Source: an uncultured Alphaproteobacteria bacterium
GTDB taxonomy: Bacteria > Pseudomonadota > Alphaproteobacteria > Puniceispirillales > UBA1172
DNA: 64,000 bases
NCBI GenBank assembly: GCA_958431225.1
Contig: OY288107.1
Span: 1,825,501-1,889,500 of the forward strand
Direction of reading: 5' to 3'
Shown here: piece by piece, positions 44,293 to 54,987 of the stretch
How positions within the stretch are numbered: the stretch's first letter is position 1
How the letters are laid out: each line of letters starts with the position of its first letter
Notes under the pieces: generated by a model
What the model saw: the letters and a program-made list of their open reading frames with translations, nothing else
Databases searched by the model: none
Told to the model about the DNA's origin: nothing
Position numbers and translations under genes: made by a program

Positions 44293-45881
44293 AACCGAAA
44301 GTTCTCGTTTCCGATAAATTATCCGCCGCCGCCATTGACCATTTCAACGCGCGCGGCATTGCGGTGGATTTCCAACCCGATCTCGGCAAGGATAAAGATA
44401 AATTGCGCGCGGTCATTGGCGATTATGATGGGCTGGCAATCCGTTCTGCCACGAAGGTCAGTGAGAAATTATTGACGGCGGCAGGGAGGCTCAAAGTCAT
44501 TGGGCGCGCGGGCATTGGCGTGGATAATATAGATCGTGCGGCGGCGTCTCGGCGCGGGATTATTGTGATGAATACGCCTTTTGGCAACAGTATCACCACG
44601 GCAGAACACGCCATCGCTATGATGCTGGCTCTGGTGCGCCAAATCCCCGAAGCCAGTGCGCTCACCCAAAGCGGTAGTTGGGAAAAATCGCGCTTTATGG
44701 GCATTGAGGTCACTGGCAAAACCCTCGGCGTTATCGGTGCGGGCAATATCGGTAGCCTCGTCTGCGAACGCGCGCGCGGGTTAAAAATGAAAGTCATCGC
44801 TTACGATCCGTTCCTTGGGGAAGATAAAGCCACCCAGATGGGCGTGGAAAAATTGGAACTGGATGAAGTGCTGGCGCGGGCGGATATCATTACCCTGCAC
44901 GTGCCTTTGACGGATGAAACGAAAAATCTGCTATCGCGTGAAAACCTCGCCAAAACCAAAGCGGGGGTGCGGATTATTAACTGCGCGCGCGGGGGCCTGA
45001 TTGATGAGGATGCCCTCGCCGAAGGGTTAAAAAGCGGTCATATCGCGGGGGCGGCGCTGGATGTATTTGCCACCGAGCCTGCTACCGAAAACCCGCTTTT
45101 TGGTCTACCGAATGTTGTTTGCACCCCGCATCTAGGCGCGGCAACCGCCGAAGCCCAAGAAAAAGTCGCGCTCCAAGTTGCCGAACAAATGTCTGATTTT
45201 CTGCTGACGGGCGCGGTATCTAACGCCCTCAATATGCCATCGGTGAGCGCCGAGGAAGCCAAAATTATGAATCCATGGCTAACATTAAGCGGGCATCTAG
45301 GCGATTTCGCCGGGCAAATGGCAGAAAACGCCACCCAAAGCATCGCCATCATCTATGAGGGAAGCGTGGCGGAAATGAATTTACCCGCGCTCAATTCGGC
45401 GGTGGTTGCAGGGATTCTCAAACGCGCCAATCCCGATGTCAATTTAGTTTCCGCCCCCATCATCGCCCATGAGCGCGGCATCAAAATCAGCACCACCTCA
45501 CAAGATAAAGCAGGGGTCTTTGATGGCTATATTAAAGTGAAATTGACGGGTGCGGGGGGTGAAGTCATGGCGGCTGGGACGGTGTTCAGCGATGGCAAAC
45601 CGCGCTTTATCCAAATCAACGGCATTAACATTGATGCTGAAATCGGGCGTTATATGCTCTGCGCGATTAACCAAGATGAGCCGGGGGTCATCGGCGCCTT
45701 GGGGCAAACGCTAGGCGAGGAGGGGGTCAATATCGCCAATTTCACCCTCGGGCGCGCGGCAAGGGGCGGGACGGCATTGGCACTGCTCTATTTGGATGCG
45801 CCTGTTCCGCAAAAAGCATTGGACGCGCTATGGCGGTGCGGCTATTTTCAGCGCATCACGCCGTTGGAATTCACCGCCTAA
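44289..45881 (+). CDS. serA: D-3-phosphoglycerate dehydrogenase SerA
   Basis: The first committed step of serine synthesis, NAD-dependent oxidation of 3-phosphoglycerate. It has 530 residues: a catalytic D-2-hydroxyacid dehydrogenase part with the Rossmann motif VIGAGNIGSLV, the substrate Arg in INCARGGLIDED and His in CTPHLGAAT, then an allosteric substrate-binding domain and a C-terminal ACT domain (CAINQDEPGVIGALGQTLG). The ACT domain suggests feedback by serine. The stop overlaps the convergent oxidoreductase by 4 bp. Confidence 0.96.
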   Translation: MKPKVLVSDKLSAAAIDHFNARGIAVDFQPDLGKDKDKLRAVIGDYDGLAIRSATKVSEKLLTAAGRLKVIGRAGIGVDNIDRAAASRRGIIVMNTPFGNSITTAEHAIAMMLALVRQIPEASALTQSGSWEKSRFMGIEVTGKTLGVIGAGNIGSLVCERARGLKMKVIAYDPFLGEDKATQMGVEKLELDEVLARADIITLHVPLTDETKNLLSRENLAKTKAGVRIINCARGGLIDEDALAEGLKSGHIAGAALDVFATEPATENPLFGLPNVVCTPHLGAATAEAQEKVALQVAEQMSDFLLTGAVSNALNMPSVSAEEAKIMNPWLTLSGHLGDFAGQMAENATQSIAIIYEGSVAEMNLPALNSAVVAGILKRANPDVNLVSAPIIAHERGIKISTTSQDKAGVFDGYIKVKLTGAGGEVMAAGTVFSDGKPRFIQINGINIDAEIGRYMLCAINQDEPGVIGALGQTLGEEGVNIANFTLGRAARGGTALALLYLDAPVPQKALDALWRCGYFQRITPLEFTA

Positions 45882-46870
45882 ATTTTGAGTAGAATTTTTC
45901 CCCGATGGCGTGATGGGCGCGCTTCCATCATTGCGTGCGCGGCGGATGCTTCCGCCAAGGGCAACACCGCATGCGTGGTCGGTTTAATCACCCCATCCGT
46001 AAAAAGCCCCCAAACCTCCGCACGCAAATCCTGCGCAATCGCTGTCTTAAAATCATCATCCCGCGAGCGCAAAGTTGAACCTGTCAGTGTCAGCCGTTTC
46101 AACATCAACGGCATTAAATCTAGATTTACTTGCGCGCCTTGATTGAAAGCGAGCTGAATAATGCGCGCATCCGCCCGCGCCGCTTTGATATTGCGCTGAA
46201 CATAATCGCCGCCGATAATATCAAGGATGATATCCGCCCCGCCTGCCGTGCGCGTGATTTCAACAAAATCTTCTTTGAGTAGATTGATGGCACGGCTTGC
46301 GCCAAGTTCCAAACACCATGCGGCATTATCATCATCGCGGGTGGTCGCCAGCACCTCATACCCCAACGCCGCGCCTAGTTGAATGGCGGTAGAACCTATA
46401 CCCCCAGCCCCGCCATGCACTAAAAACCGCGCTCCTTTGATGCGGGGTTGGCGATAAAACACATTGCTCCAAATCGTGAAAAATGTTTCGGGCAACCCCG
46501 CCCCATCCACCAAATCCACGCCCTTGGGTAGAGGCAATACATGCCCGCCATGCACGGCGACATATTCGGCATAACCGCCCCCATTGGTGAGGGCAACCAC
46601 TTCATCGCCTGCCCGCCAAGCTTTAACGCTCGCACCGACATCGGCAATCACCCCCGACACTTCAAGCCCCAGCAAATCGGACGCACCTTTGGGGGGCGGG
46701 TAAAGCCCACGCCTCTGCACAATGTCAGGTCCATTGACCCCGGCGGCGGCGATTTTGATGAGCACTTCATGCGGGGCAGGTTGCGGGCAGGGGCGTGTGC
46801 CTAGCCCCAAAACTTCCGCCCCGCCAGTGCCGTTCATTTCAATCACGTTCATAAAATCTTTTGCGTGCAT
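45878..46870 (-). CDS. NAD(P)H:quinone oxidoreductase, zinc-free MDR (PIG3-like)
   Basis: A medium-chain dehydrogenase/reductase of about 324-330 residues without the zinc-binding cysteines. The nucleotide-binding loop is GGAGGIGSTAIQLG, and the segment GLEVSGVIADVG is typical. The better start is probably MNVIEMNG at 46852, since the family begins there; 46870 adds six residues. It reduces quinones or enones, but the physiological substrate is unknown. Divergent from the formate dehydrogenase operon (77 bp). Confidence 0.88.
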   Translation of the reverse strand: MHAKDFMNVIEMNGTGGAEVLGLGTRPCPQPAPHEVLIKIAAAGVNGPDIVQRRGLYPPPKGASDLLGLEVSGVIADVGASVKAWRAGDEVVALTNGGGYAEYVAVHGGHVLPLPKGVDLVDGAGLPETFFTIWSNVFYRQPRIKGARFLVHGGAGGIGSTAIQLGAALGYEVLATTRDDDNAAWCLELGASRAINLLKEDFVEITRTAGGADIILDIIGGDYVQRNIKAARADARIIQLAFNQGAQVNLDLMPLMLKRLTLTGSTLRSRDDDFKTAIAQDLRAEVWGLFTDGVIKPTTHAVLPLAEASAAHAMMEARPSRHRGKILLKI

Positions 46871-46947
46871 TTACCGCCTCATGTTAAGGTTGCTTTCATC
46901 ACAATAGCCGTTATGATGCGGAAAGTCGCCTATATTGGAGAAAAAAA

Positions 46948-48642
46948 TTGGACGCGAATTTTGACGATAAAGATGGTATCTGGAAATCAGCACGTGGCAA
47001 GGGGCGGCATGCCCCCAAAGGACGGCAGACGGATGATAAAGCAACGGCGGAAATCCGCGTTTTGTTAGGCACACCGCCTTTCCCGCGCGATATGCTGATT
47101 GAATATCTGCATCTGATTCAGGATAAATATGGGCATCTCAGCCACGCGCATTTGCGGGCGTTAGCCGATGAAATGCGCCTAGCCCAAGCCGAAATTTATG
47201 AGGTCGCAACATTTTATGCGCATTTTGATGTCGTGGCAGAGGGCGAGAATCCGCCGCCACCTTTAACCATCCGCGTCTGTGATTCGCTTTCATGCGCATT
47301 AGCAGGGGCGGAAACATTGCGCGCTTCGTTAGAATCAGGGCTAGACCCTAGCGAAGTGCGGGTCGTGCGCGCGCCGTGTATGGGACGCTGTGATACCGCA
47401 CCAGTGCTGGAATTGGGGCATCACCATATTGACCACGCCACCCCCGAAAAAACCGCCGAAGCCATCAAGACAAAACACACCCACCCCCTCATCCCCGCCT
47501 ATCAGGGCTTTGCTGCCTATCGTAAAACTGGCGGTTATGACCGCTTGCTGGCATTGCGCGAGGGGGGCGATTGGCAAGCGGTGCAGGAGGACATCAACAA
47601 AAGCGGCTTGCGCGGGTTAGGCGGGGCTGGCTTTCCATCGGGTAAGAAATGGGGCTTTGTGCGCGCTGGCGAATCCCCGCGTTATCTGGCGGTCAATGGC
47701 GATGAGGGCGAGCCGGGGACGTTCAAAGACCGCTACTATCTGGAACGCACCCCGCATCTGTTTTTGGAAGGGATGCTGATTGCGGCATGGGCGGTGGAAG
47801 CGGCGCGGTGCTATATCTATATGCGCGATGAATACCCGGCAGTGTTGGAAATTCTGCGCCGTGAGATTGCCCAGCTAGAAAATGCGGGGCTTGTAGAGAC
47901 AGGCTATATTGATTTGCGCCGTGGTGCCGGTGCCTATATTTGCGGTGAGGAAAGCGCGATGATTGAATCCATAGAAGGCAAACGCGGATTGCCCCGCCAC
48001 CGCCCGCCTTATGTGGCACAGCTAGGTTTATTTGACCGCCCAACTTTGGTGCATAATGTGGAAACACTGCATTGGGTCGCGCGGGTTTGCCGTGAGGGGC
48101 ATGCGATTCTATCCGCCATAGAACATAACGGACGCAAGGGCTTACGCAGTTATTCGGTGTCGGGGCGCGTGGCGAATCCGGGGGTCTATTTGCTCCCCGC
48201 CGGTTCCACCATCACCGAAATCATTGACGCCGCCGGGGGGATGTGCGCGGGGCATCAATTCAAAGCCTATCAGCCGGGCGGGCCTTCATCGGGGATTCTG
48301 CCGGCATCGCTCAACGATGTGCCGTTGGATTTTGACACGCTCCAACCCCATGGCAGTTTCATAGGCTCGGCGGCGGTGGTGGTGCTGTCCGACCAAGACC
48401 AAGCGCGCGATGCTGCCCTCAATATGCTCCGCTTTTTTGAGGACGAATCGTGCGGGCAATGCACCCCATGTCGCACCGGCTGTGCCAAAGCGGTGGCACT
48501 GATGCAGGACAAAACATGGGATAAGGCGTTGCTCGAAGATTTGTGCCAAGTGATGGCGGATGCGTCCATTTGCGGGCTAGGGCAGGCGGCACCTAACGCC
48601 ATTCGCCTGACCATAAAACATTTTGACAGCGAAATCAGTTAA
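46948..48642 (+). CDS. NAD-dependent formate dehydrogenase beta subunit (NuoE-NuoF fusion)
   Basis: A 564-residue diaphorase subunit carrying electrons from formate to NAD+. The N-terminal third is thioredoxin-like NuoE with four Cys for a 2Fe-2S cluster (CDSLSC and CMGRC). The rest is NuoF-like: NADH-binding GLGGAGFPSGKKW, FMN-binding NGDEGEPGTFKDR, and a 4Fe-4S cluster in SCGQCTPCRTGC plus a Cys in ASICGLG. The start is TTG, supported by GGAG 7 bases upstream; an ATG 26 bp later is the alternative. The fusion matches the two-subunit FDH1 type of Methylobacterium. The downstream alpha gene is 10 bp away. Confidence 0.92.
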   Translation: MDANFDDKDGIWKSARGKGRHAPKGRQTDDKATAEIRVLLGTPPFPRDMLIEYLHLIQDKYGHLSHAHLRALADEMRLAQAEIYEVATFYAHFDVVAEGENPPPPLTIRVCDSLSCALAGAETLRASLESGLDPSEVRVVRAPCMGRCDTAPVLELGHHHIDHATPEKTAEAIKTKHTHPLIPAYQGFAAYRKTGGYDRLLALREGGDWQAVQEDINKSGLRGLGGAGFPSGKKWGFVRAGESPRYLAVNGDEGEPGTFKDRYYLERTPHLFLEGMLIAAWAVEAARCYIYMRDEYPAVLEILRREIAQLENAGLVETGYIDLRRGAGAYICGEESAMIESIEGKRGLPRHRPPYVAQLGLFDRPTLVHNVETLHWVARVCREGHAILSAIEHNGRKGLRSYSVSGRVANPGVYLLPAGSTITEIIDAAGGMCAGHQFKAYQPGGPSSGILPASLNDVPLDFDTLQPHGSFIGSAAVVVLSDQDQARDAALNMLRFFEDESCGQCTPCRTGCAKAVALMQDKTWDKALLEDLCQVMADASICGLGQAAPNAIRLTIKHFDSEIS

Positions 48643-48652
48643 GGGGGAAAAG

Positions 48653-51421
48653 ATGCCAGATTCATTAGAAACCAAAACCCTAACTTTCACCCTTGACGGC
48701 ACCCATCTAGAGGTTCCCGCCGGCACGACTATCTGGGAAGCGGCGCAAAGCCAAGGCAACACCATCCCGCATCTCTGCCACCGCAATGAGCCGGGCTATC
48801 GCGCCGATGGAAATTGCCGTGCCTGTATGGTGGAAATTGAAGGCGAGCGCGTCTTGGCGGCGTCGTGTATTCGCCCGGTGGAAGCTGGCATGAGTGTCAA
48901 TACCGCCAGCAAACGTGCCGAAAAATCGCGTGCTATGGTGGTGGAATTGCTAGAATCTGACCAACCAAAGCAACCCCATGATGCGTCCTCACATTTCCTA
49001 GCCATGTTGGAAGCCAATAACGTGCGCGCAAGCCGTTTCCCCGCAAAATCCCCCGAACACGTGCCGCCCTTGGACGCATCGCACATTGCCATGCGGGTAA
49101 ATCTAGATGCGTGTATCCATTGCAATCTCTGTGTGCGCGCGTGTCGTGAGGTGCAGGTCAATGACGTCATCGGCATGGCAGGGCGTGGGGGGGCGGCGAA
49201 AATTGTCTTTGATATGGATGACCCGATGGGGGATTCGACTTGCGTGGCGTGTGGGGAATGTGTGCAGGCTTGCCCCACCGGTGCGCTGATGCCGGCAAGC
49301 GTTTTGGATGATGCGCAGATTGGCGACAGCCAAGACATTGACGAGGAAGTGCAATCGGTCTGTCCCTATTGCGGGGTCGGCTGTCAGCTGAGTTTCAAAG
49401 TCAAGGACGGCAAAATCAAATATGTTGAAGGCGCCGGCGGTCCCGCCAATGAGAATCGCCTTTGCGTCAAGGGGCGGTTCGGCTTTGATTATATCCACCA
49501 CCCGCATCGCCTCACCAAGCCGATGATTCGCCGTGAAGACGCCCCGCCCAAAGGGCTAAATGTTGCGCCCGAAAATCCATGGACGCATTTCCGCGAGGCA
49601 AGTTGGGATGAAGCACTAGACCTAGCCGCAAAAGGTTTCCGCGATGCCCGCACCGAGGACGGCAAGCGTGTAGCCGGATTCGGTTCGGCAAAATGTTCCA
49701 ACGAAGAAGCATATCTATTCCAACGTTTCATCCGCGAAGGTTTTGGGCATAATAATGTCGATCACTGCACACGGCTTTGTCATGCGTCATCGGTGGCGGC
49801 GTTGTTGGAAAATGTCGGCTCAGGGGCGGTGACGGCGACTTTTAATGAAATTGAAAATGCCGATGTGGCGCTAGTCATCGGCTGTAATCCCATTGAAAAT
49901 CACCCGGTGGCGGCGACCTATTTCAAACAATTCGCTAAACGCGGGGGGAAACTGATTGTCATGGATCCGCGCGCACAAGGGCTGGGGCGGTTCGCCACGC
50001 ATGCGTTACAATTCCGCCCGGGTTCGGATGTGGCGCTGCTCAATGCGATTATGCATGTGATTGTTGAAGAAGAACTATACGACCAGCAATATATTGATGG
50101 CTTCACCGAAAATTGGCACGAAATGAAAGCGCATCTCAAAGGCTTCCCGCCCGAAAAAATGGCAGAGTTTTGCGGGGTTGATGCCGAAACCCTACGCCAA
50201 GTCGCGCGCGATTTTGCCTCCGCCAAGGCGGCGATGATTTTCTGGGGCATGGGGATTTCGCAACATATTCACGGCACCGATAATTCGCGCTGTTTGATTG
50301 CGCTGGCTTTGATGTGCGGGCAGGTGGGGCGTCCGGGCAGTGGGCTGCATCCATTGCGCGGACAAAATAATGTGCAAGGGGCATCGGATGCCGGGCTGAT
50401 TCCGATGTTCCTCCCGGATTATCAAAGCGTCACTGATGAGGGCGTGCGCACGGCGTTTCATGAAATCTGGGGGGCGGAGGTGATTGATGCCGAAAAAGGA
50501 CTCACCGTCACCGAAATCATGGATGCGGTGCATGCGGGCATGATTTCGTCCATGTATATTCTGGGGGAAAATCCGGCGATGTCTGACCCTGACGTGGCGC
50601 ATGCGCGTGATGCTTTGGCAAAACTGACGCATCTAGTCGTGCAGGATGTATTTCTGACCGAAACCGCCAATTATGCGGATGTGATTTTGCCGGCATCGGC
50701 TTGGGCGGAAAAGACTGGCACCGTCACCAACACCAATCGCCAAGTGCAGATGGGACGCCAAGCCATCGCCCCGCCCGGCGAGGCAAAAGCAGATTGGTGG
50801 ATTGTTGTGGAACTGGCAAAACGCATCGGGCTCAAATGGGATTACACGCATCCACGTGAGGTATTTGCCGAAATGAAACACTGCATGCCGTCGTTGGAAA
50901 ATATCACTTGGGCACGGCTTGAAGCGGAAAATGCGGTGACCTATCCATCCCTCGCCCCCGATGATGCCGGGCAGGCGATTGTCTTTGGCGATGGTTTCCC
51001 TCGTGCGGATGGGCGGGCGCGTTTCACCCCGGCAAAAATCATCCCGCCTGCCGAAACCCCCGATGCCGAATACCCGATGATTATGACGACAGGACGGCAA
51101 TTAGAACATTGGCATACGGGTTCCATGACACGGCGGGCATCGGTGCTGGATAATATTGAACCCGAAGCCAACGCCTCACTGCACCCGAAAACCTTACGGC
51201 GTTTGGGGGTCAAGGCGGGGGAGATGGTGCGGATTACCACAAGGCGGGGGGCGATTGATATTATGGCACGGGCAGATAGGTCAATTTCTGAAGATATGGT
51301 ATTCGTGCCGTTTGCCTATGTTGAGGCGGCGGCGAATTTGCTCACCAATCCACAGCTTGACCCTTATGGCAAGATTCCCGAATTCAAATTTTCCGCCTGC
51401 CAAATTAGTAAAGCATCATAA
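48653..51421 (+). CDS. fdhA: NAD-dependent formate dehydrogenase alpha subunit (molybdenum/tungsten, Fe-S)
   Basis: The catalytic subunit: formate to CO2. It has 922 residues starting at 48653, where AAGGGGGAA precedes the ATG. The N-terminal 2Fe-2S domain has [18 protein letters not shown] and SCIRP. Two ferredoxin-like 4Fe-4S motifs follow ([25 protein letters not shown]). The bis-MGD domain opens with [10 protein letters not shown]. The metal ligand is a cysteine (TRLCHASS), not selenocysteine. The C-terminal molybdopterin domain carries [17 protein letters not shown]. The stop overlaps convergent sucD by 6 bp. No fdsD or fdsC maturation gene is seen in the window. Confidence 0.95.
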   Translation: MPDSLETKTLTFTLDGTHLEVPAGTTIWEAAQSQGNTIPHLCHRNEPGYRADGNCRACMVEIEGERVLAASCIRPVEAGMSVNTASKRAEKSRAMVVELLESDQPKQPHDASSHFLAMLEANNVRASRFPAKSPEHVPPLDASHIAMRVNLDACIHCNLCVRACREVQVNDVIGMAGRGGAAKIVFDMDDPMGDSTCVACGECVQACPTGALMPASVLDDAQIGDSQDIDEEVQSVCPYCGVGCQLSFKVKDGKIKYVEGAGGPANENRLCVKGRFGFDYIHHPHRLTKPMIRREDAPPKGLNVAPENPWTHFREASWDEALDLAAKGFRDARTEDGKRVAGFGSAKCSNEEAYLFQRFIREGFGHNNVDHCTRLCHASSVAALLENVGSGAVTATFNEIENADVALVIGCNPIENHPVAATYFKQFAKRGGKLIVMDPRAQGLGRFATHALQFRPGSDVALLNAIMHVIVEEELYDQQYIDGFTENWHEMKAHLKGFPPEKMAEFCGVDAETLRQVARDFASAKAAMIFWGMGISQHIHGTDNSRCLIALALMCGQVGRPGSGLHPLRGQNNVQGASDAGLIPMFLPDYQSVTDEGVRTAFHEIWGAEVIDAEKGLTVTEIMDAVHAGMISSMYILGENPAMSDPDVAHARDALAKLTHLVVQDVFLTETANYADVILPASAWAEKTGTVTNTNRQVQMGRQAIAPPGEAKADWWIVVELAKRIGLKWDYTHPREVFAEMKHCMPSLENITWARLEAENAVTYPSLAPDDAGQAIVFGDGFPRADGRARFTPAKIIPPAETPDAEYPMIMTTGRQLEHWHTGSMTRRASVLDNIEPEANASLHPKTLRRLGVKAGEMVRITTRRGAIDIMARADRSISEDMVFVPFAYVEAAANLLTNPQLDPYGKIPEFKFSACQISKAS

Positions 51422-52312
51422 GATTGATAACAGCGTCTCGCCAAGGCTAGCCGGGGAGGGCGATACCTTAATCCCTGCCGCTTCAAGGGCATCAATTTTG
51501 GCATCCGCCCCGCCTTTACCGCCCGAAATCACCGCCCCCGCATGCCCCATAGTGCGTCCCGGCGGCGAAGTGCGTCCGGCGACAAACCCCACCATAGGTT
51601 TTTTGCGTCCCTTTTTGGCTTCATCTTGGATAAATTGTGCGGCGTCTTCTTCGGCAGAACCGCCAATCTCGCCAATCATAATGATGGCTTCGGTCTCGCT
51701 ATCGGCTAAAAACATTTCCAAAACATCAATGAATTCCGTGCCTTTCACCGGGTCGCCGCCGATACCCACCGCGGTGCTTTGCCCTAACCCCGCCATGGTG
51801 GTCTGATAGACGGCTTCATAGGTGAGCGTGCCTGAACGCGACAGAATCCCCACCGAACCCCGGCGAAAAATACCGCTAGGCATGATGCCAATTTTACATT
51901 CTTCAGGCGTGAGAATCCCCGGACAATTCGGGCCAATCAGCCGCGATTTAGACGCATCAAGCCGCGCCTTCACCCGCACCATATCCAACACCGGCACGCC
52001 TTCGGTGATGCAGGTGATGAGGGGAATTTCGGCATCAATGGCTTCAATAATCGCATCCGCCGCCCCGGCAGGAGGCACATAAATCACCGAAGCATTAGCC
52101 CCGGTGGCATCGGCGGCGTCGCGCACAGTGCTGAAAAGCGGTAGGGTTTTTCCGGCGTCGCTAACCCATTCCTGCCCGCCTTTTTTCGGATGCGTTCCGG
52201 CGACCATTTGCGTTGCGTGATAGGCGAGGGCTTGTTCGGTGTGAAAACTGCCGGTCTTGCCGGTGAGCCCTTGGACGATAATTTTGGTGTCTTTGTTGAT
52301 GAGTATAGCCAT
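51416..52312 (-). CDS. sucD: Succinyl-CoA synthetase alpha subunit SucD
   Basis: TCA-cycle enzyme coupling succinyl-CoA hydrolysis to NTP formation; the alpha subunit binds CoA and carries the phosphohistidine. 298 residues from the start [10 protein letters not shown] (52312, with AAGGATAAGG upstream). It has the CoA-binding [15 protein letters not shown] and the active-site His in [19 protein letters not shown]. It lies 4 bp after sucC. The longer open frame upstream runs inside sucC and is not used. Confidence 0.96.
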   Translation of the reverse strand: MAILINKDTKIIVQGLTGKTGSFHTEQALAYHATQMVAGTHPKKGGQEWVSDAGKTLPLFSTVRDAADATGANASVIYVPPAGAADAIIEAIDAEIPLITCITEGVPVLDMVRVKARLDASKSRLIGPNCPGILTPEECKIGIMPSGIFRRGSVGILSRSGTLTYEAVYQTTMAGLGQSTAVGIGGDPVKGTEFIDVLEMFLADSETEAIIMIGEIGGSAEEDAAQFIQDEAKKGRKKPMVGFVAGRTSPPGRTMGHAGAVISGGKGGADAKIDALEAAGIKVSPSPASLGETLLSIL

Positions 52313-52316
52313 AACC

Positions 52317-53513
52317 TTATCCTTTTTTGACTGCTTGAACAATTTTTTGTGCGGCATCATTGAGGTCATCGGCGGCGATAAGATCAAGCCCGCTTGCCTC
52401 TAAAATGGCTTTGCCTTCCGCGACTTTCGTGCCTTCTAAGCGCACCACCAACGGCACTTTGAGCCCCACATCTTTCGCCGCTTGGACGATGCCCTCGGCA
52501 ATGACATCACAACGCATAATACCGCCAAAGATATTGACGAGAATGCCTTGCACATTGGCATCATCGGTGATGATTTTGAAGGCAGCGGTGACTTTTTCTT
52601 TACTAGCCCCGCCCCCGACATCAAGGAAATTCGCCGGCGCCGCCCCATAAAGTTTAATAATATCCATAGTCGCCATAGCCAACCCCGCCCCATTGACCAT
52701 ACAGCCAATATCACCATCAAGCGCAATATAGGCGAGGTCATATTTTGACGCCTCCAATTCTTTGGCATCTTCCTCGCTTTCATCGCGCAGCGCCACAATA
52801 TCCGGGTGGCGGAACAGCGCGTTATCATCAAAGGAAATTTTGGCATCAAGCAGTTGCAAATGGTTATCCGCCGTAATAATGAGGGGGTTGATTTCCAACA
52901 GGCTCATATCCTTTTCAACAAAAGCCGTGTAGAGAATTTTGAAAAGCGGGATTGATTCTTCCCGCGCCGTGCCATCAAGTTTGAGCGCATCGGCAAGTTG
53001 CGCCGCATCGGCATCGGTGCAACCATCACTATGATTGATGGTGATATTGTGGATTTTTTCGGGCGTATCATGCGCGACGGCTTCAATATCCATGCCGCCT
53101 TCGGTTGAGGCAACAAAGGCGGTCTGACCGCTAGTGCGATCAACCAGAATGGACAGATATAACTCGCGCGCAATATCCGCCCCCGCTTCAATATATAGCC
53201 GTCCGACACGTTTGCCCTTCGCCCCGGTTTGTGCGGTGATGAGGGTTTTGCCGAACATTTCATGCGCATTGGCTTTGGCGTCATCGGCGCTAGTGCAGAT
53301 TCGCACCCCGCCTTTTGCATCGGCAGGCAATTCTTGGAACCGCCCCTTACCGCGCCCGCCTGCATGAATCTGGCTCTTGACCACCCAGATATTGGCATCA
53401 ACGCCATCAACACCGGCATCAATCTGGCTGGCATCGGTAATCGGCGCGCCGTCCGCCACCGCTGCGCCGTAAGATTTCAGGATGGCTTTGGCTTGATATT
53501 CGTGGATATTCAT
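52317..53513 (-). CDS. sucC: Succinyl-CoA synthetase beta subunit SucC
   Basis: The ATP-grasp subunit pairing with SucD. 398 residues from [12 protein letters not shown] (53513), preceded by AAAGGAAAAG. The ATP-grasp signatures are visible ([38 protein letters not shown]) and the C-terminal nucleotide-specificity region [17 protein letters not shown] is normal. The gene order sucC-sucD is standard. Divergent from ribH. Confidence 0.96.
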   Translation of the reverse strand: MNIHEYQAKAILKSYGAAVADGAPITDASQIDAGVDGVDANIWVVKSQIHAGGRGKGRFQELPADAKGGVRICTSADDAKANAHEMFGKTLITAQTGAKGKRVGRLYIEAGADIARELYLSILVDRTSGQTAFVASTEGGMDIEAVAHDTPEKIHNITINHSDGCTDADAAQLADALKLDGTAREESIPLFKILYTAFVEKDMSLLEINPLIITADNHLQLLDAKISFDDNALFRHPDIVALRDESEEDAKELEASKYDLAYIALDGDIGCMVNGAGLAMATMDIIKLYGAAPANFLDVGGGASKEKVTAAFKIITDDANVQGILVNIFGGIMRCDVIAEGIVQAAKDVGLKVPLVVRLEGTKVAEGKAILEASGLDLIAADDLNDAAQKIVQAVKKG

Positions 53514-53602
53514 AATGCTTTTCCTTTCATCGCGCCTCATTTTCGGCTATGCTATACTAACGCGAGACGTTTTGAAAGTTTTTACTGAAAGGATGCACCA
53601 CC

Positions 53603-54037
53603 ATGACAAAAGCACGTTTTGCCTTTATTAAGGCGAATTGGCATGGAAACATTGTCAATCAAGCCCTAGCGGGGTTTCAGCAGAAAATTGATGCGAAACA
53701 GATAGATGTGTTTGACGTGCCCGGGGCGTTGGAAATTCCTCTCCTAGCCTATAATCTAGCCGACACAGGCGAATATGATGCGGTGGTGGGGTGCGCCTTT
53801 GTCGTTAATGGCGGCATTTATCACCATGAATTCGTGTCGGCATCGGTGATTGATGGGCTGATGCGGGCGCAGATGGATAGCGGGGTGCCGGTGCTATCGG
53901 TGGTGCTAACCCCGCATAATTTCCAAGAAAACCCCGAGATGATTGCATTTTTTGAAAAGCATTTCGTCAAAAAAGGCATTGAAGCGGCGGAAGCTGCATT
54001 AAAAATCACCACGCTTTATGCAAATTTAGCGCAATAG
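53603..54037 (+). CDS. ribH: 6,7-dimethyl-8-ribityllumazine synthase, RibH2 type
   Basis: The penultimate step of riboflavin synthesis, joining the pyrimidine and the butanone phosphate. 144 residues. FIKANWHGNIV, VPGALEIPL, and GGIYHHEFV (with the catalytic His) are typical. The TPHNFQEN segment and general pattern match the decameric RibH2 isoenzyme of Brucella and Rhizobium rather than the 60-subunit capsid form. It stands alone without other rib genes. The stop overlaps the convergent dehydrogenase by 12 bp. Confidence 0.92.
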   Translation: MTKARFAFIKANWHGNIVNQALAGFQQKIDAKQIDVFDVPGALEIPLLAYNLADTGEYDAVVGCAFVVNGGIYHHEFVSASVIDGLMRAQMDSGVPVLSVVLTPHNFQENPEMIAFFEKHFVKKGIEAAEAALKITTLYANLAQ

Positions 54038-54889
54038 GCGAATCAAAGCCGAGGTATCATTACGCCCGAATCCCTTGGCGGATAATTGTTCATAATACTG
54101 CGCCACCACAGCCGTTATCGGCAGAGACGCATTGTTGGCGTGGGCTTCCTCAAGGCAAATCCGCAAATCTTTAATCATCCAATCTAGGGCGAAACCGAAA
54201 TCAAATTCATCGCGCGTCATGGTATCGCCGCGATTGACCAGCTGCCAAGATTGCGCCGCCCCGCCGCCGATGACTTCAAGCACTTTTTCCATATCAAGTT
54301 CCGCACGTTGCCCAAAATTGATGGCTTCGGATAGCGCCTGCACTAGCCCAGCGATGCAAATCTGATTAACCATCTTCGTTAATTGCCCCGCCCCGGATGC
54401 CCCCACCAACACCACCTTCGCCGCATAGCAAGCAATAACATCTTGCGCCCGCAGAAACACCGCTTCATCGCCCCCGCACATCACCGTCAATTTCCCATTT
54501 ACCGCCCCGGCTTCACCCCCTGAGACTGGCGCATCAAGGAAATGAATCCCACGTTTTTGTGCCTCACCATAAAGTTTGCGCGCAGCTTCCGCCGATGCGG
54601 TAGTGTTATCAACAAAAATCGCCCCCTGTTTCATGCCATCAAACGCCCCATCCGCCCCTAACGCCACCGCATATAAATCGCCATCCGCCCCAACACAGCA
54701 AAAGACAAAATCGGCATCCTGCACCGCCGCCGCCGGGGTAGGGGCGTGGGTATGCCCGTGGGCTTGCACCCATGCTTCGGCTTTAGCGGTGGTGCGGTTA
54801 TAGACAACGGCTTCATGCCCCGCCGCCGCCAGATGCCCCGCCATAGGCGCGCCCATCACGCCCAATCCAAGAAATGCTATTTTAGCCAT
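54026..54889 (-). CDS. 3-hydroxyisobutyrate dehydrogenase-family protein
   Basis: A beta-hydroxyacid dehydrogenase of 287 residues. The N-terminal Rossmann motif is FLGLGVMGAPMAGHL; the substrate signature is FLDAPVSGGEAGA; the catalytic Lys is in GQLTKMVNQ. Family members oxidise 3-hydroxyisobutyrate, tartronate semialdehyde or glyoxylate-related acids; exact specificity cannot be read here. Convergent with ribH and divergent from the GST gene. Confidence 0.9.
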   Translation of the reverse strand: MAKIAFLGLGVMGAPMAGHLAAAGHEAVVYNRTTAKAEAWVQAHGHTHAPTPAAAVQDADFVFCCVGADGDLYAVALGADGAFDGMKQGAIFVDNTTASAEAARKLYGEAQKRGIHFLDAPVSGGEAGAVNGKLTVMCGGDEAVFLRAQDVIACYAAKVVLVGASGAGQLTKMVNQICIAGLVQALSEAINFGQRAELDMEKVLEVIGGGAAQSWQLVNRGDTMTRDEFDFGFALDWMIKDLRICLEEAHANNASLPITAVVAQYYEQLSAKGFGRNDTSALIRLLR

Positions 54890-54987
54890 AAAATTACCCT
54901 CCTTGATGATTCTAGTGGGATTCTTCTAGCGCGATTTTGGCGAATATGCAATGATGCGTTTTCACGTGAAACAATAGGAGACCGAAC

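Noticed and set aside
48653-51421. Selenocysteine-type formate dehydrogenase
   Set aside because: The metal-ligand position is an ordinary Cys codon in TRLCHASS and there is no in-frame TGA or SECIS-like hairpin.
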